DNA of 64,000 nucleotides from the NCBI RefSeq assembly GCF_020379485.1, contig NC_063448.1, forward strand, positions 43,843,218-43,907,217, written 5' to 3'. Positions 12,585-23,759 of this stretch are shown one piece after another. The position numbers and the translations under genes are program-made. Positions within the stretch are counted from its first letter, which is position 1. Every line of letters begins with the position of its first letter. The notes beneath the pieces were generated by a model. That model was not told the origin of the DNA. It ran no database searches and saw nothing but the letters and a program-made list of their open reading frames with translations. Source of the DNA: Brassica napus. Taxonomy: Eukaryota > Streptophyta > Magnoliopsida > Brassicales > Brassicaceae.

Positions 12585-13135
12585 ATTATCTTTTGTTTTT
12601 TAAAACATGTTTTTATTTGACAAATTTATCATAATTTACAATTATCTAATATAACACATAAATCTAATATTATTAACATAAATTCGTTTTTAAAGTTTTT
12701 AAATTTTATAGTAGAAAACATTATTTTCAGATAACAACACAATATATATAATAATTAGCTTTTTTTAAAATAGGTTTTTATTTGACAAATTTATCATAAT
12801 TTAATTTTATCTAATATAACATATAAATAAAATATTATTAACATAAAATTCGTTTTTAATTATGTATAAAAATTCATTAAGGGTAGTATATAATTATCTT
12901 TTTTTTTAATATTTTTTATTTTGACAAATTTATAATAATTTACAATTATCTAATATAGCATATAAATCTAATATTATTAACATAAAATTCATTTAAATTT
13001 TTTAAAATTTTATAGTAGAAAACAATATTTTGAGATAACAACACAATATATATATAATAATTATCTCTTTTTTAAACATGTTTTTATTTGACAAATTTAT
13101 CATAATTTACAATTAGCTAATATAACATATACATA
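12272..13135 (-). mobile_element. Helitron remnant (3' end) with ~165-bp tandem subrepeats
   Basis: The left edge ACTAGGTGTTTTGCCCGCAC, followed by ATGCGGGC, is the reverse complement of a Helitron 3' terminus. It has a GC hairpin (GCCCGCA/TGCGGGC) a few bases inside a terminal CTAG. Rightward, a unit of about 165 bp recurs at least four times; its landmarks are CTAATATTATTAACATAAA, TTTTATAGTAGAAAA and TTTATTTGACAAATTTAT. One unit contains a 50-bp (AT)n run at 12530-12581. The array is interrupted at 13135 by two other Helitrons and resumes at 18221. No 5' end was found. Confidence 0.6.
12530..12581. repeat. (AT)n microsatellite
   Basis: About 25 uninterrupted AT dinucleotides inside one of the Helitron subrepeats. 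Confidence 0.9.
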
Positions 13136-16100
13136 TCCCCATATATATTAAAAGAGAAGTCATTTTAGTGAGGTCTGGTGAAGTGTCGCTCATAGGTGAA
13201 GTTTCAAAAAAATTGTTATAATTTGATTGGTCGATTTTATTAAATTTTTATTTATTTAAATTAGATCAAAAAATTTAAGGTAAGTCTAAAAACATTTAAC
13301 GTCACTTGCCATATAATCTAAAAAATATTAAAAATAACAATTTATGGCAACTAATTCTCGAAATTATAGAAAGATTAATAATGTTTTATTTATTACTTTT
13401 AATATTTATAAACTATAAAATATAATGAACGAATTTTTATATAAGATAATTACAATAGTTTTATACTCTACTTGATGAATTTTATTCGAATATTATTATA
13501 TAATAACTGTTTTAAATATTACAAAATCCAAACATGTTTATTAATATGATTTTTAAATTATTTATCGTTGTTTACAGAATAAATTTATCATAATTTTAAA
13601 ATTATTTATATAATTTTATAAATTATTTATAAAAATATAAATCCTACTGTATATTTATTGAGAAGTCACATAAGTGATTTTTTATTACGTGTTGATCATA
13701 AATTAACTCTTCAGATTGTTATAATTTGATTGACCGATGATTTTAAATTTTATTTATTATAATTATATCTAAAAGGAAATGATAATTCAATTACCACTTT
13801 CTAAATAATCTACATAATATTAGAAATAATTATTTATGGTAGCTAATTGTTGAAACTATGAAAGAGTAATAATGCAATCAATTTTTTTATATATTTATAA
13901 ATTACATAAAATAATAAACAAAAATGTTTATTTGAATTGATATAATGATTTTATATTCGTATAGAAAGAATTATATTTGTATATAAAGTATCATAATAAC
14001 TATTAATGTCTAATAATTCAATGCATGCTTTATAAATCATTTATAAAATTATAAATACATTTATAAAATTATTTATATTGGCTTATCGGATGTTTTAAAT
14101 TATTATAAGAGGTTCTAAGTCATTTATAGAAGCTGATACATTAATTTATAAAGTGTATTTTGAAAATTTATCCTCCTATTACAATATTTTTCATTTTTTC
14201 ATTTTTAACGGTAAAATTTCTCAACTATGTTTACTTAGTGTAGAAACCCCCAAACTAAAGATTTACTGGTAGTAATGGTAATTATGACCTATTAAAGTTT
14301 AATTCATTAAATAATGTTAGTTTAGGGGGTTTTTCGTTAAATACTTAATTTGAAAAAAATTAAACAAAACAAACTTAGTTGAGGGGTTTTAAAGTTAAAA
14401 TTTCTTATTTTTTCCTTATTATCTATTATTTAAATCCTTATAGTGAGATTTGTTTTATCAAAAATTAGTTGCAATCAACTGACGAGATATCTTCTTTCCT
14501 AATATCAATGCATTTAATATTTAAATATATATATAGCAAAATTTGAGTTACCAAAATTATGTATATATTATAACCAGAATATCTTTAAAAATTTATTAAA
14601 AGATATTCTATCTCATAGCTGAATTAAAATTTATTAGAGAATATTTTATCTCATAGCTTCTCTTGAAAACTAGGTCATTTAGAAACTTAAATTAATTTGC
14701 TATATAAATATCACGCCGCCCCCATTAGTTTCACGCATCTATCTTTTAAGTTTTCATATGTTTTTGATTGTTCTAATTTAAACTCTACTTTTGTGATCTT
14801 GCGCAGGTGTATGATAATCAATAAGTAACTCATAGACGGAAACATCATTACTGGTAATTTTATGGGGGATTCTTCTTCTCCGTTTATTTTAGTTCTATTC
14901 CTCTCCATGTTGTATCTCTATCTATATTTTTGCATCAGTAGTGATTCACCTAACAAAAAGAGACGACTCTGTTTATCCAGGAATTGATCATCCCTTTCGA
15001 AAAAGGTAATTATTTTTTTTATAAAGTTAAATCACTTATCAAGAATATAATATAAGATGTGTATGCTAATCAAGTGCAATTTATTTATTGTGCGTGATCC
15101 TCTTCGGTACGTCTGAGAGCCAAAGGTAATTTCAAAGCTTTTTAAAAACTTTGAAACTCATTGACGTTGTCCTATCAATTATATAATTTGTTATCTTTTG
15201 GGGATTGTTTACATCTTTAAATATTTTTATTAGAATTACCTCTTTTCTGACTCAAGGCTTAGAGAAGGAAACCGTAAATCATCTATGATGTTACAATGAA
15301 ACCAATGATAATAAATCTCAGGTAATTCAAATCTCTCTTTTATATTTCATGGCTGATTTTTTTTATGTGGTTTATGCGTGAACTATTTGTTTTTTTTTCA
15401 ATTATATTTTTCTGATGTTTTAAGATTAGTGTTAAATGTGATCGCTTGAAGCATAATGCATTCTCAGAACACACCTCCATGATAAACACTTCTATGTAAA
15501 TTGTGTCAATTATGTTAGTGATTTTGCATCTGAGTATTGCGACTGATGTTCCAAGAGAGAAAGCGTATCATCTCAAACTGAAATTGTTGGGAAAGGTAAT
15601 TGGTTTATCGATGTAATTGGATAATTGACATCTAAAGGATACATTTTATTAGATAGTACCAAGCAGTCATTTTAAACCTTTTGAACTCTAACTTTTTGAA
15701 CTAACAGAATAATCATGCTTAACCTATAAGCAGTTCAAAGAGTTATGTATCTAAAGGATATGCTTTGTCAGATATAAATGATTCGTTTTATTAGATAGTA
15801 CCAAGCAGTCCTTTTAAACTCAAACAATGCAATGTTCTGAGTTGTACACATTGTATTGACCTTGTTTTTTCCTTGCGGTGTGTATTCAGATAGCAGTAGT
15901 GAAGTGCAGATATGAAGTAATATGAACCAAAATTAAGAAAAGTCTTTTAAAAGCAGAGATAATCACATGGGCCTCTCTTGAACATGGCAAACAACCAGCA
16001 GTTTTGCCAGACCCGAGTTTCTTAAACATGTTTTCTACTTTCCTTTTTCTTTTTATTTAGTTTCACCTGACGAGAAGTTTGAATCATAGACTCTTGAAAT

Positions 16101-16837
16101 TTTAAAATTTATTATTTGTTTGTGTAATTGTGCAGAGGTTTCAACTTCCAAGAAAGTAAAGGACTATGACAAGCTCGAAGATGAAGTGAAGAAGAATAGA
16201 AGGATGATAAGCTTGAAGGAGACACTGCTTTCAACAAGTTCTTCCGTGAGATATATTTGAATTCTGATGAGGATATGAGGAGTGCTAGAGCAAATCATTT
16301 GTGAGTATCTATCTATCTATATTCCTACTTAGTCTTTCTTTTCTCATGGAGATTACAATGTTTTTGGCATTTTGATTGACTCTTTTGTAGTTTTGCACAA
16401 TCAACAGGTGGAATCTAATGGGACAATGCTTTCAATAGACTGGAAAGATGTTGGTGCTACGAAAATCGAGTGCACTCTTCATGATGATCTGGCGCTCAAG
16501 ACAAGGGAAATATGATCTTATATGATGTGTGGGTTTTACCTTAATCTAGACAGAACTCGAAGCCTTGGTCTTAAGTCTGGTTTCTCTACTTTATGGACTT
16601 AAGGTACTTTGTATTTTCCATAACTCATATTGTTTATACGAAACACTGAAATTTTTAATCTAAACGTTCTAATGTATTCTTTGTTCATATGAACATAGTA
16701 TAAATATCAATATGTAACATCGAATCTTTCATATTAACCACATACATGTAACATAAGTATTATATAGTTGTAAATATGTAATTATTAATTTAATATTAAT
16801 GTTAATGCCCGCACATGCGTGCGGGCGGTCCACCTAG
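13136..16837 (+). mobile_element. Non-autonomous Helitron carrying an SGT1-like gene fragment
   Basis: The element starts TCCCCATATATATTAAAAGA after a host A. It ends with the hairpin CCCGCACATGCGTGCGGG, a short spacer and CTAG, followed by T. These are the standard Helitron signs (5' TC, 3' hairpin and CTRR, insertion between A and T). Length is 3702 bp. No Rep or helicase domain is visible, so movement would need an autonomous partner. From about 15500 it contains four exons of an SGT1-like gene with their introns, in the same orientation as the element. A further captured piece at 14700-14910 was not recognised. Confidence 0.75.
15518..16515 (+). pseudogene. SGT1-like: Captured SGT1 fragment (CS domain end plus SGS domain)
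   Basis: Four exon-like blocks in gene order match the C-terminal half of SGT1, the HSP90/SCF co-chaperone of plant immunity. They are 15518-15595 (..TDVP..AYHLKLKLLGK, CS domain), 15890-~16018 (KCRYEV then KAEIITWASLEHGK), 16136-16300 (SKKVKDYDKLEDEVKK then FNKFFREIYLNSDEDMR) and 16408-16515 (VESNGTMLSIDWKDVG..., ending KTREI and a stop). The blocks keep GT/AG borders (GTAATT at 15596, GTGAGT at 16301, AG before 15890, 16136 and 16408). That means capture at DNA level, not via cDNA. A TGA in block two, a frameshift in block three and phase loss at the last junction show that it is not a working gene. Confidence 0.8.
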
Positions 16838-18220
16838 TTATATATTAAAATAGAAGTCATGACTTCTTTCATGTGTGATTTTTTTTAATTTGGACCATCA
16901 CTTAGAAATTTTCCTAAATGTATTTTATTAAGACTAATAATACATAGTATCTTTAAAATACTTTAATCATAATATCTTTTGATATCTTTTCATTTTAAAT
17001 ATAAATATATTTATTTTAAAATTCTAACAAATCTTTTTAAAAGATTTTTACAAGATCTTCATTGTCGAAATTATATTTAAATATTTTCACTAATTTCAAA
17101 ATTAGTTTGAAATATTATTATACATTAATAAATTCAGTAATCGTTTATAAAATGAAAAATAAAAAATTATGTAATATTTTATATATTATATAATCATAAT
17201 CAATCATATTAAAAGAAATTTATTATATTGAACTAAATATAATAAAATTGTATTAAATTTATAAATTTAATATATTTTATTTTCGTAAGTATAAAATATT
17301 AATGTTCAAAAAAAATTTTAATATGTTGGTAAGATGGGTTAGCATTAGCAAACTATATAATACATGTATAAGAATTAGCATGTATTTCTTTAAATCTTAT
17401 AATATAAAATCTTTGTAACTACTTTAATCATAATATATTTTCATTTTCATTTTAAATATAATATATATTATATATTATATTTTAAAAACTCTAATAAATC
17501 TGTGTAAAAATATTTTAACAATAATTTAATGTATTTTAATTTATCATTTATAAAATGAAAAACAAATAAATTATATCATATTTTATCTACTTTATAGTCA
17601 TGATCATGTTAAAATACAATTATTATACTTAAATAAATATGATTAAGGTATATTCAATTGATAAATTTATAAATTTTTTTAACGCTGGATAATTATGCTA
17701 TTACAACTATGAGAAATTTTATTTTCATAAATATAAATTATTTATTTTAAAAATATAATATGATGATAGAGCGGCTTAAAATTAGCAAACCATATAATAC
17801 TTGTCTAAAAATTAACATATCTTAAACTTTTGTATATACAATAATATATTATCTAAAATTAATAAGCATAAAAAATATTAGTAAAAAGAAATACAGCACT
17901 GAAACACGGTCAGAATTTAGCATAAATTAAATACAAAATAATTTTCAAATATGTTCTCTCATGAATACATTAATTTTCTTAATAACTAAATGCAAATATA
18001 ATAAGATAAATGTATAATAAGAAGTGAAAATACATACGGTTTTAAACAATTAATTAATTATAACATATAAATTATAAAATTATTGCATTTGAAATAGTTA
18101 TATAAATATTTAATTATATGATTAACGTTAAAAATATATACTACTAATGTTTTAAAACAATAATTTATGTATAGAGAAGTGAAAACAAACATCCGCGCGG
18201 TTACGCGGGTCAAAATCTAG
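16838..18220 (+). mobile_element. Second Helitron, head-to-tail with the first
   Basis: Directly after the CTAG of the preceding Helitron the sequence TTATATATTAAAATAGAAGT opens like a Helitron 5' end (normally TC). The 3' end at 18191-18220 has the hairpin CCGCGCGGTTACGCGG and CTAG followed by T, and then the interrupted subrepeat array resumes. The 1.4-kb interior is AT-rich and codes for nothing visible. Confidence 0.65.
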
Positions 18221-18926
18221 TCTAATATTATTAACATAAAATTTATTTTTAAAATTTTTAAATTTTATAGTAGAAAATATTATTTTCAGATAGCAACACA
18301 ATATATATAATAATTATCTTTTTTTAAAATATGTTTTTATTTGACAAATTTATCATAATTTACAATTATCTAATATAACATATAAATCTAATATTATTAA
18401 CATAAAATTCGTTAATAATATTCTTACGAATATTATGCCCGTAAGAAGATAACATCTCTAAACTAGGTGTTGTGCCCGCGCATTAAATGCTAATCAAACA
18501 AACAAGTATATTTTCTAAAATATGTGAATGTTTTTAAAATTTAACACAACAATAAGCATATATATATATATATATAATTAAACTGGTTCTGTCTTTGCTT
18601 CTAGGGGCTGTGTAAATAGGGTAAAGGCTTTCTGTTCATTTAGAAAGATCTGTGTGTCTATATGGGCAACGCATAACCAGAGTCAGAGATGACATTAACT
18701 TCGATTAGATGAAATATTTTTTAAATTTTCTTTGTTTTGTTCTTGTTTAGTTTTGATTCTGGATCTATTTCGTGCAAATACAAAATCATATAACGTCGCT
18801 AAACAACTTTTGAAATTGTATATAAAACCTGGTCGAAATCTCAAAACATTAAGGAATCGTACGTACATTACAATGTAACCAAGATTTTATATTGTACATC
18901 TTATAAATAGTGTTACAACTCCATTA
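18221..18926. other. Resumed Helitron subrepeats, a second Helitron end, and unassigned sequence
   Basis: From 18221 to about 18420 the ~165-bp unit seen at 12300-13130 continues. At 18462-18485 another reverse-complement Helitron 3' terminus appears (ACTAGGTGTTGTGCCCGCGC). The remaining ~440 bp show no gene or element I can name. Confidence 0.5.
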
Positions 18927-19622
18927 GAGCATGATTATTGGGGGTTCTTAGGGTGAGGTTCTTAGAGCATGATTAACGCGGGGGGCATGGGTTCTTAGGT
19001 TTTTTTTTTGTCCATTTAAAAAAAAAAAAAAAATTAAAAACCAACCAATCGCATGCCGCCACGTGTCAGTGGGGTCCGCGAACAGTACAAAAACTCCACC
19101 AAACTCGCCTCTTGCAGAAGAGGAAGAAGTGATGTGTTTTAGTTTTTTGTAGAGCCCACAGCCCTTAAAACCCCTTAAAAGTCAGGGTTAAAGGTGCTCT
19201 TAGCGGAATATAAGCACACGTCTCTTAATTTTTAACTAAAAAAACTAAGAACCGGTTCTTAACTAAGAGTTTTAAGAGCCGGTTCTTAACTTTTTTAGTT
19301 AAAAGTTAAGAGACGGATTCTTATATTCCGCTAAGAACCCCACTCTAAGACCGTGATTAACGCTGAAACCCAAATGAGTTTTTTTTTTTTTTGTCTGAAT
19401 AGAAAAGAATAAAAAATAAAAATATAAACCAACCAATCGCGGGTCGCCACGTGTCAGTGGAGTCCGCGAACAGTGCAAAAAACTAGCCAACAGCGATCCT
19501 TATTCTGGCTTTTCTGCATCCTGTTTTTTTTTTTTGTGGGCCCTCTCCCCCTTAAAAACCTACTAAAAACCCTTCTCGCTCCCCCGATAATTCTGTCCTA
19601 AGAACCTCCGATAATCATGCTG
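18927..19622. mobile_element. Nested TTA-flanked MITE cluster (PIF/Harbinger-like)
   Basis: The outer ends are GAGCATGATTATTGGGGGTT and, at the right, the complement ...CCGATAATCATGCTG. TTA lies on both sides (18924-18926 and 19623-19625), so the 3-bp duplication is visible. Inside is a second member, 18965-19198, also between TTA triplets. Right of it is a long palindrome (19200-19340). A further left-end copy lies at 19351. Conserved internal patches (CCACGTGTCAGTGG, GTCCGCGAACAGT) occur twice here and, diverged, once at 55780, tying the copies to one family. Confidence 0.7.
19200..19340. repeat. ~140-bp near-perfect palindrome
   Basis: CTTAGCGGAATATAAG at the left is the exact complement of CTTATATTCCGCTAAG at the right. 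The arms continue through TTAAGAGAC/GTCTCTTAA-type blocks to a short centre near 19270 (GAACCGGTTCTTAA repeats). RNA from either strand would fold into a long hairpin. Confidence 0.8.
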
Positions 19623-19798
19623 TTACAAGACAAGGAGACACTGAATCACACAAGCACATAGTACGGAAATACCTTATTCAAACCTTTTGCTTACCGTTAC
19701 ACACGTATAATGACAATTTCTAAAGGAGAGCTTAACTTTATAGACATATAGCTCATCTTTATTACATTGGGACGTAAGAGAAGACATTCTCATATCAC

Positions 19799-20200
19799 TT
19801 GGAGATGGGCTTGACATGGACTCCAACTTGGTGAAGTATGTCAGCACCTGCTTTTCCATGGAACCCAACGACCTTGTGGCCGTTTTCTTTGAGTAGGATA
19901 CTTTTAGCACCTTCAAGTCCAAAAGGCGGAGAGGTTCGCTTATTTGTCGTGAACCTAAGCATCGTTATAATTTCGGACTCAGTACCAAATATGTTGTCGT
20001 AGTTAATCTCCACCGCGGTGATATATTCGTTTGGATCAAGCACGAACTGCAAAAAAAAAAACAGTAAACACAAGATTTAACGTAAAACGTTTTTAAAAAT
20101 GTGTTGCATCGACGTTAGAGCTAAATGATTCTCTTGTATTTATATATTTCACCTCTTCAGATGCAAGTAGTGTCTTTTTTCCATGATCATTTCCAGGGAC
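19799..20200 (-). pseudogene. Jacalin-related lectin domain fragment (3' part of a chimeric gene)
   Basis: The reverse strand 20049-19799 reads [20 protein letters not shown] ... [19 protein letters not shown] ... [16 protein letters not shown], the second half of a plant jacalin (mannose-binding lectin) domain, ending at a stop. Just upstream, DHGKKTLLASEE fits the preceding exon of the same domain. Between them lies an intron-like 105 bp with GT (GTGAAATA) and a T-rich AG (TTTTTGCAG). The first half of the domain is missing and is replaced by F-box sequence in another frame. Confidence 0.8.
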
Positions 20201-20699
20201 CTCCTTAGAGTCCTTCTAGCACACCGAAACCTTAAGATCCTGTAATCACAATGGCTGAGGTATCCAAGGCTGTAAGCATCATCTCGTCGGTGAAAATCAC
20301 TACCGCATTTGATCCAACTCGTTTCCTTCAATAAGGGGTTCCAAACCAGAAGCTGGTTTTCCATGACACACAACAACAGACCGTCGCAATGAAAAGCATT
20401 GTACAACTTAATTACCTCGCATTGTCGGACTTTATAAGGGAGATGTCTTGGTCGATCAAAGACGGAGGATCGTCCACGTTGTTTTGCTTCTCCTCAATGC
20501 CCACGGCAGAAATCTTAGGACCATTGTCTGTGAGTATAAACCGATGCTCACCACTATAGATATGCATGTGAAACGACAAGTTCTTCTTGTTGGGTCTCTC
20601 CTCCAAAATAAAACTATTCCAAAGCTTACATACACATCTCAACTTTGCAAGACATTTCCATGGGACTCTGGACAGAATTTCCTCTTCCAAATCATATGG
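20200..20699 (-). pseudogene. F-box domain part of the F-box/jacalin chimeric pseudogene
   Basis: The reverse strand shows an F-box (DLEEEILSRVPWKCLAKLRC, then VCKLWNSF) starting near 20699. An FBA-type middle part follows (IKLYNAFHCDGLLLCVMENQ, then LLVWNPLLKETSWIKC and YRILRF). An in-frame TAA precedes the F-box, so the normal ATG is lost. One base is gained or lost near 20405, and the frame shifts again where jacalin homology begins. This F-box is clearly different from the copies at 30490-41160. Confidence 0.75.
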
Positions 20700-20948
20700 T
20701 AGTTAAGATGCACACATGGTTTATAACCGTAACATATATGTACATATAGATGACGATAAAAAAAAAAGAAATTGGAAAAACATAAATAATCGGAAACTTG
20801 GATAAATAAAGTTTCTATATTTCAGTGATAGTTTCCTATTATTTATGGTCACCATAAAAGCCGGCTGCTTCTCTTTTTTTTTAACTCCTACCATTCTATT
20901 AGAAAAGACAGAGCGATAACTCATGAAACAAAAACAGAGCAAAACAGA
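20700..20948. other. Short spacer between F-box pseudogene and copia element
   Basis: AT-rich, no gene. It borders a copia 5' LTR that has lost its first ~20 bases. Confidence 0.4.
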
Positions 20949-23002
20949 GAAAGTGGTGCAGACCATTTTTCCGATGGTTTCTAATTCTGGCTGTAATTGT
21001 CACTGTGAACACTATGAGTTAGTGTGTTTGATTGTCAAAATCGAAGTTGTGTTGAATGAGAAATGAAAATCCAAAATGAATGACATGCAAAGTTAATAAA
21101 ACTTTAAGTTTGGTTAAATAAAAAAATTTAGCAAATGAATCATTTTTGGATGTATGGGTTTAAATTTAAATATATACATAAATATTTATGTATATTTGAG
21201 CATGAAAAATGTAAACTCATACAAAGTATTTATTGGTTTGAATTGATTTGGTCAAAACCAATTACTACTTGTCAAACGTGAGTAATGGAGAATCAATTAT
21301 ATTATTGCACTTAATAGCAACTAGTCCCTGCCAGCGCGGATATGAATTTTCAGTTTTTAATTATTTATTTTATTAAATGATGTATTTGTAATATTCGTTC
21401 ATATTATATTCATTAAGTAAATATTTTTTTTTGCATCTTAAACTATCTATTTTTTTACGAATGTGTGATATCATATAAAAATATAAAAAAATGAGTATAA
21501 AGTTAATTAGATAATTTAAAAAACATGAATTTTTCTTTCGTGTGCGATATCATATAAATAATGATCCGCCCAGTTAACAAAAATCATGATTATTTTATGT
21601 GTAATTTTTTTTTTTGACCATTTCCTTAAAACTATATTAAATTTTACATATTTTAATTAGAATATTTTTAATATCTTTACCTTTTTATTTGAAATGCAAC
21701 TCAATATTTTTTTAACAAATATAACAAAATATTTAAAAAATATTTTTAGAATTTGTTTGAAAAATATGAAAATTGTATTTTAAATTAAAATTATCCTAAA
21801 ATATGATAAGTTTTGATGTAAACGAAAACTCGAATTATGTCAAAAATAATGATATTCAATGATAATAACAATTTTAATTGATTATTTTTAAAACATATAC
21901 ATTTACAAAAATATTGTTTGAAAGAAAATTCATTTATCTTTCAAATATAAAATGAAAATATTATAATTAAATAATAAAAAATATAAATAAAAACCATAAA
22001 TTTAGCAAATGACAACTGAGTTATATTATGCTAAAAATTTCTTTCTAACAATTTATCAAATGACAAATGAGTTATGAGCAAATAATACCATATAATTTTT
22101 AAAAACATAGCCATTCTTAAATATTTTTTGAATAAATAATTATTTTTAAATTTAATCAACTGAAAATAATATCTGTACAATTGTGTGAGTCAAATTCTAG
22201 TTTTATTGATGCATGTTATATATTAGTGCTGCATGTTTTAGGTAACATTTTAATGATGCACGTTTTTAAAAATCTCCATTATGAAAATTACGCACATAAG
22301 GATAACTCATGAGTTTTTTTGGTTGATTAAATGACTTTATGTCCAAATTTATTTAAGGATATTTCATTAAGGTAACTGAAAAAGACAAACAATAAAATAG
22401 GAAGTTTAAATTCATTTAAGCATATTTCATTAATGTAACTGAAAAGACAAGTAATAAATTAGGCAGTTTTATTCGTTTTAGGATATTTCATAAATGCAAC
22501 TGAAAAAGGCAAGCAAAAAAAAAAGGGAATTTAACTAATGAAATAAGAACATTTTCAAATGGATACTTCTTTTTTAATAATATAGATATATACGTTTGGT
22601 TTCATTCATGGCTACGAAACGTTTCTTTAACTTTTTGAAGTTAAATAGAAACATGTGAAAGCTCATTCAGACTAACAGATAGAAAAACAAATCCCTCACA
22701 TTATTTTTCCTCTATTCTTTCTCTTTAGTATTTTTCTTTTCTTGAGTCTGAGAGTATACACAAAACTAGTTTCGCCAGACTTCTGATAGAGTGACGCAAA
22801 TCAGAAGATTTTTTGCAGTTGTATCTTGGGACTCATTACATTATCAAACCGTCGCACTACGGGACGTATTTTGAGTTAAGGAAAGAGATAATATCTCGCC
22901 TCTCCAGTTGAATTATTTTTTTCTTAATCTTTGGTATACTTTTATCAATTCTATTCTTTACAATATTCAGTTCTTCATAGTTTATATAATACGGTCCTAT
23001 CA
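20949..23002 (+). repeat. 5' LTR of the copia element, truncated and interrupted
   Basis: Homology with the 3' LTR starts at AAAGTGGTGCAGACC and ends at GGTCCTATCA. Compared with the 3' LTR, the first ~20 bp and an internal ~36-bp piece are missing, and 1266 bp (21321-22586) are inserted. Confidence 0.8.
21321..22586 (-). mobile_element. Non-autonomous Helitron inserted in the copia 5' LTR
   Basis: On the minus strand it starts TCTATATTATTAAAAAAGAA and ends GGCAGGGACTAG. It lies exactly between A and T of ...TAGCAA|TATATACG, which is uninterrupted in the 3' LTR at ~28021-28032. So both the Helitron ends and the empty site are seen. There is no coding sequence. An inner Helitron-like stretch (about 21567-22200, ending CAAATTCTAG) suggests an older nested copy. 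Confidence 0.85.
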
Positions 23003-23759
23003 GGCTTAACTCAAGATATCCGTTTATTGTTTTGCACTAACCGGACTGATTATTGTAAAAGTTTTTTTTTAAGAACAGGTTGATTGATATTTTCTAAGAA
23101 GGTGTTGGAATCGGATTGGGCTCCGATTGCTCTCGGTGTCAGCGTTAAAGTCATATTCTTGCTCTTACGTTTTTATTTTGCAGGATCTATTGGATTATTT
23201 TTATATATTTCTGCAATTTACGTTTCTGTATTGATATTTCTAAACGGGATTTCAATCAGATTCGGTTAAAAGTCTATAAAATATATAATTCGTTTTATTT
23301 AACCTCGTCGTTTTCTTTTGTTTAACGTCAAGCGTAAAAAGAAATTTTTTTTTTTACTGCTGTCTTTTATTTGTCAAAGGTTGATTTGCGTAGAGGTTCA
23401 ATTATTTGGTTTACCCGGTTTACGTTCCTGGTTTAATTTAATTTCTAACCAGCAATCAATCTTTTTTTGTTATTGATATTATCATTTGCATATCGTTACT
23501 AGTGGTAAAGTAAGTAATATTATTTTATAAGTTGACTTTTTAATATCTTGTGTATGTGTGTTTGATTTGACGTTCAATCGATTTGTTATTACGTTAAATT
23601 TGATCGTTTGCGTAACGTTAAGGTCTCAGAATTTATTTTTCTGATTTTTTTAATTGAATTAATCGGATTTTTTTTTTTAATTGTTGAACTTATTTGTGAG
23701 TGTTATTGAAATAAACTAATTTGTATCTTAGTCTTTGTGAGCAGATTTGAAAATCAAGG
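23003..23759 (+). other. Copia 5' leader, gag mostly deleted
   Basis: This stretch follows the 5' LTR. Its first ~500 bp recur inverted at 28587-29083. No good match to the usual initiator-Met tRNA primer site is seen after the LTR. A 61-codon open frame (23084-23269) is shared by both copies, but it is explained by the duplication and has no known domain. Confidence 0.6.

Noticed and set aside
12272..13135. CRISPR-like or centromeric satellite array
   Set aside because: The ~165-bp units abut without spacers, vary in length and sit at a Helitron 3' end. Few copies, eukaryotic context.
14711..14908. 65-residue minus-strand protein within the SGT1-carrying Helitron
   Set aside because: Protein-like composition but no family recognised; it may be another captured piece, not listed as a gene.
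23084..23269. 61-residue hydrophobic protein conserved with 28817-29002
   Set aside because: Both copies lie in duplicated copia leader DNA. Similarity follows from the duplication; no start context or known domain.
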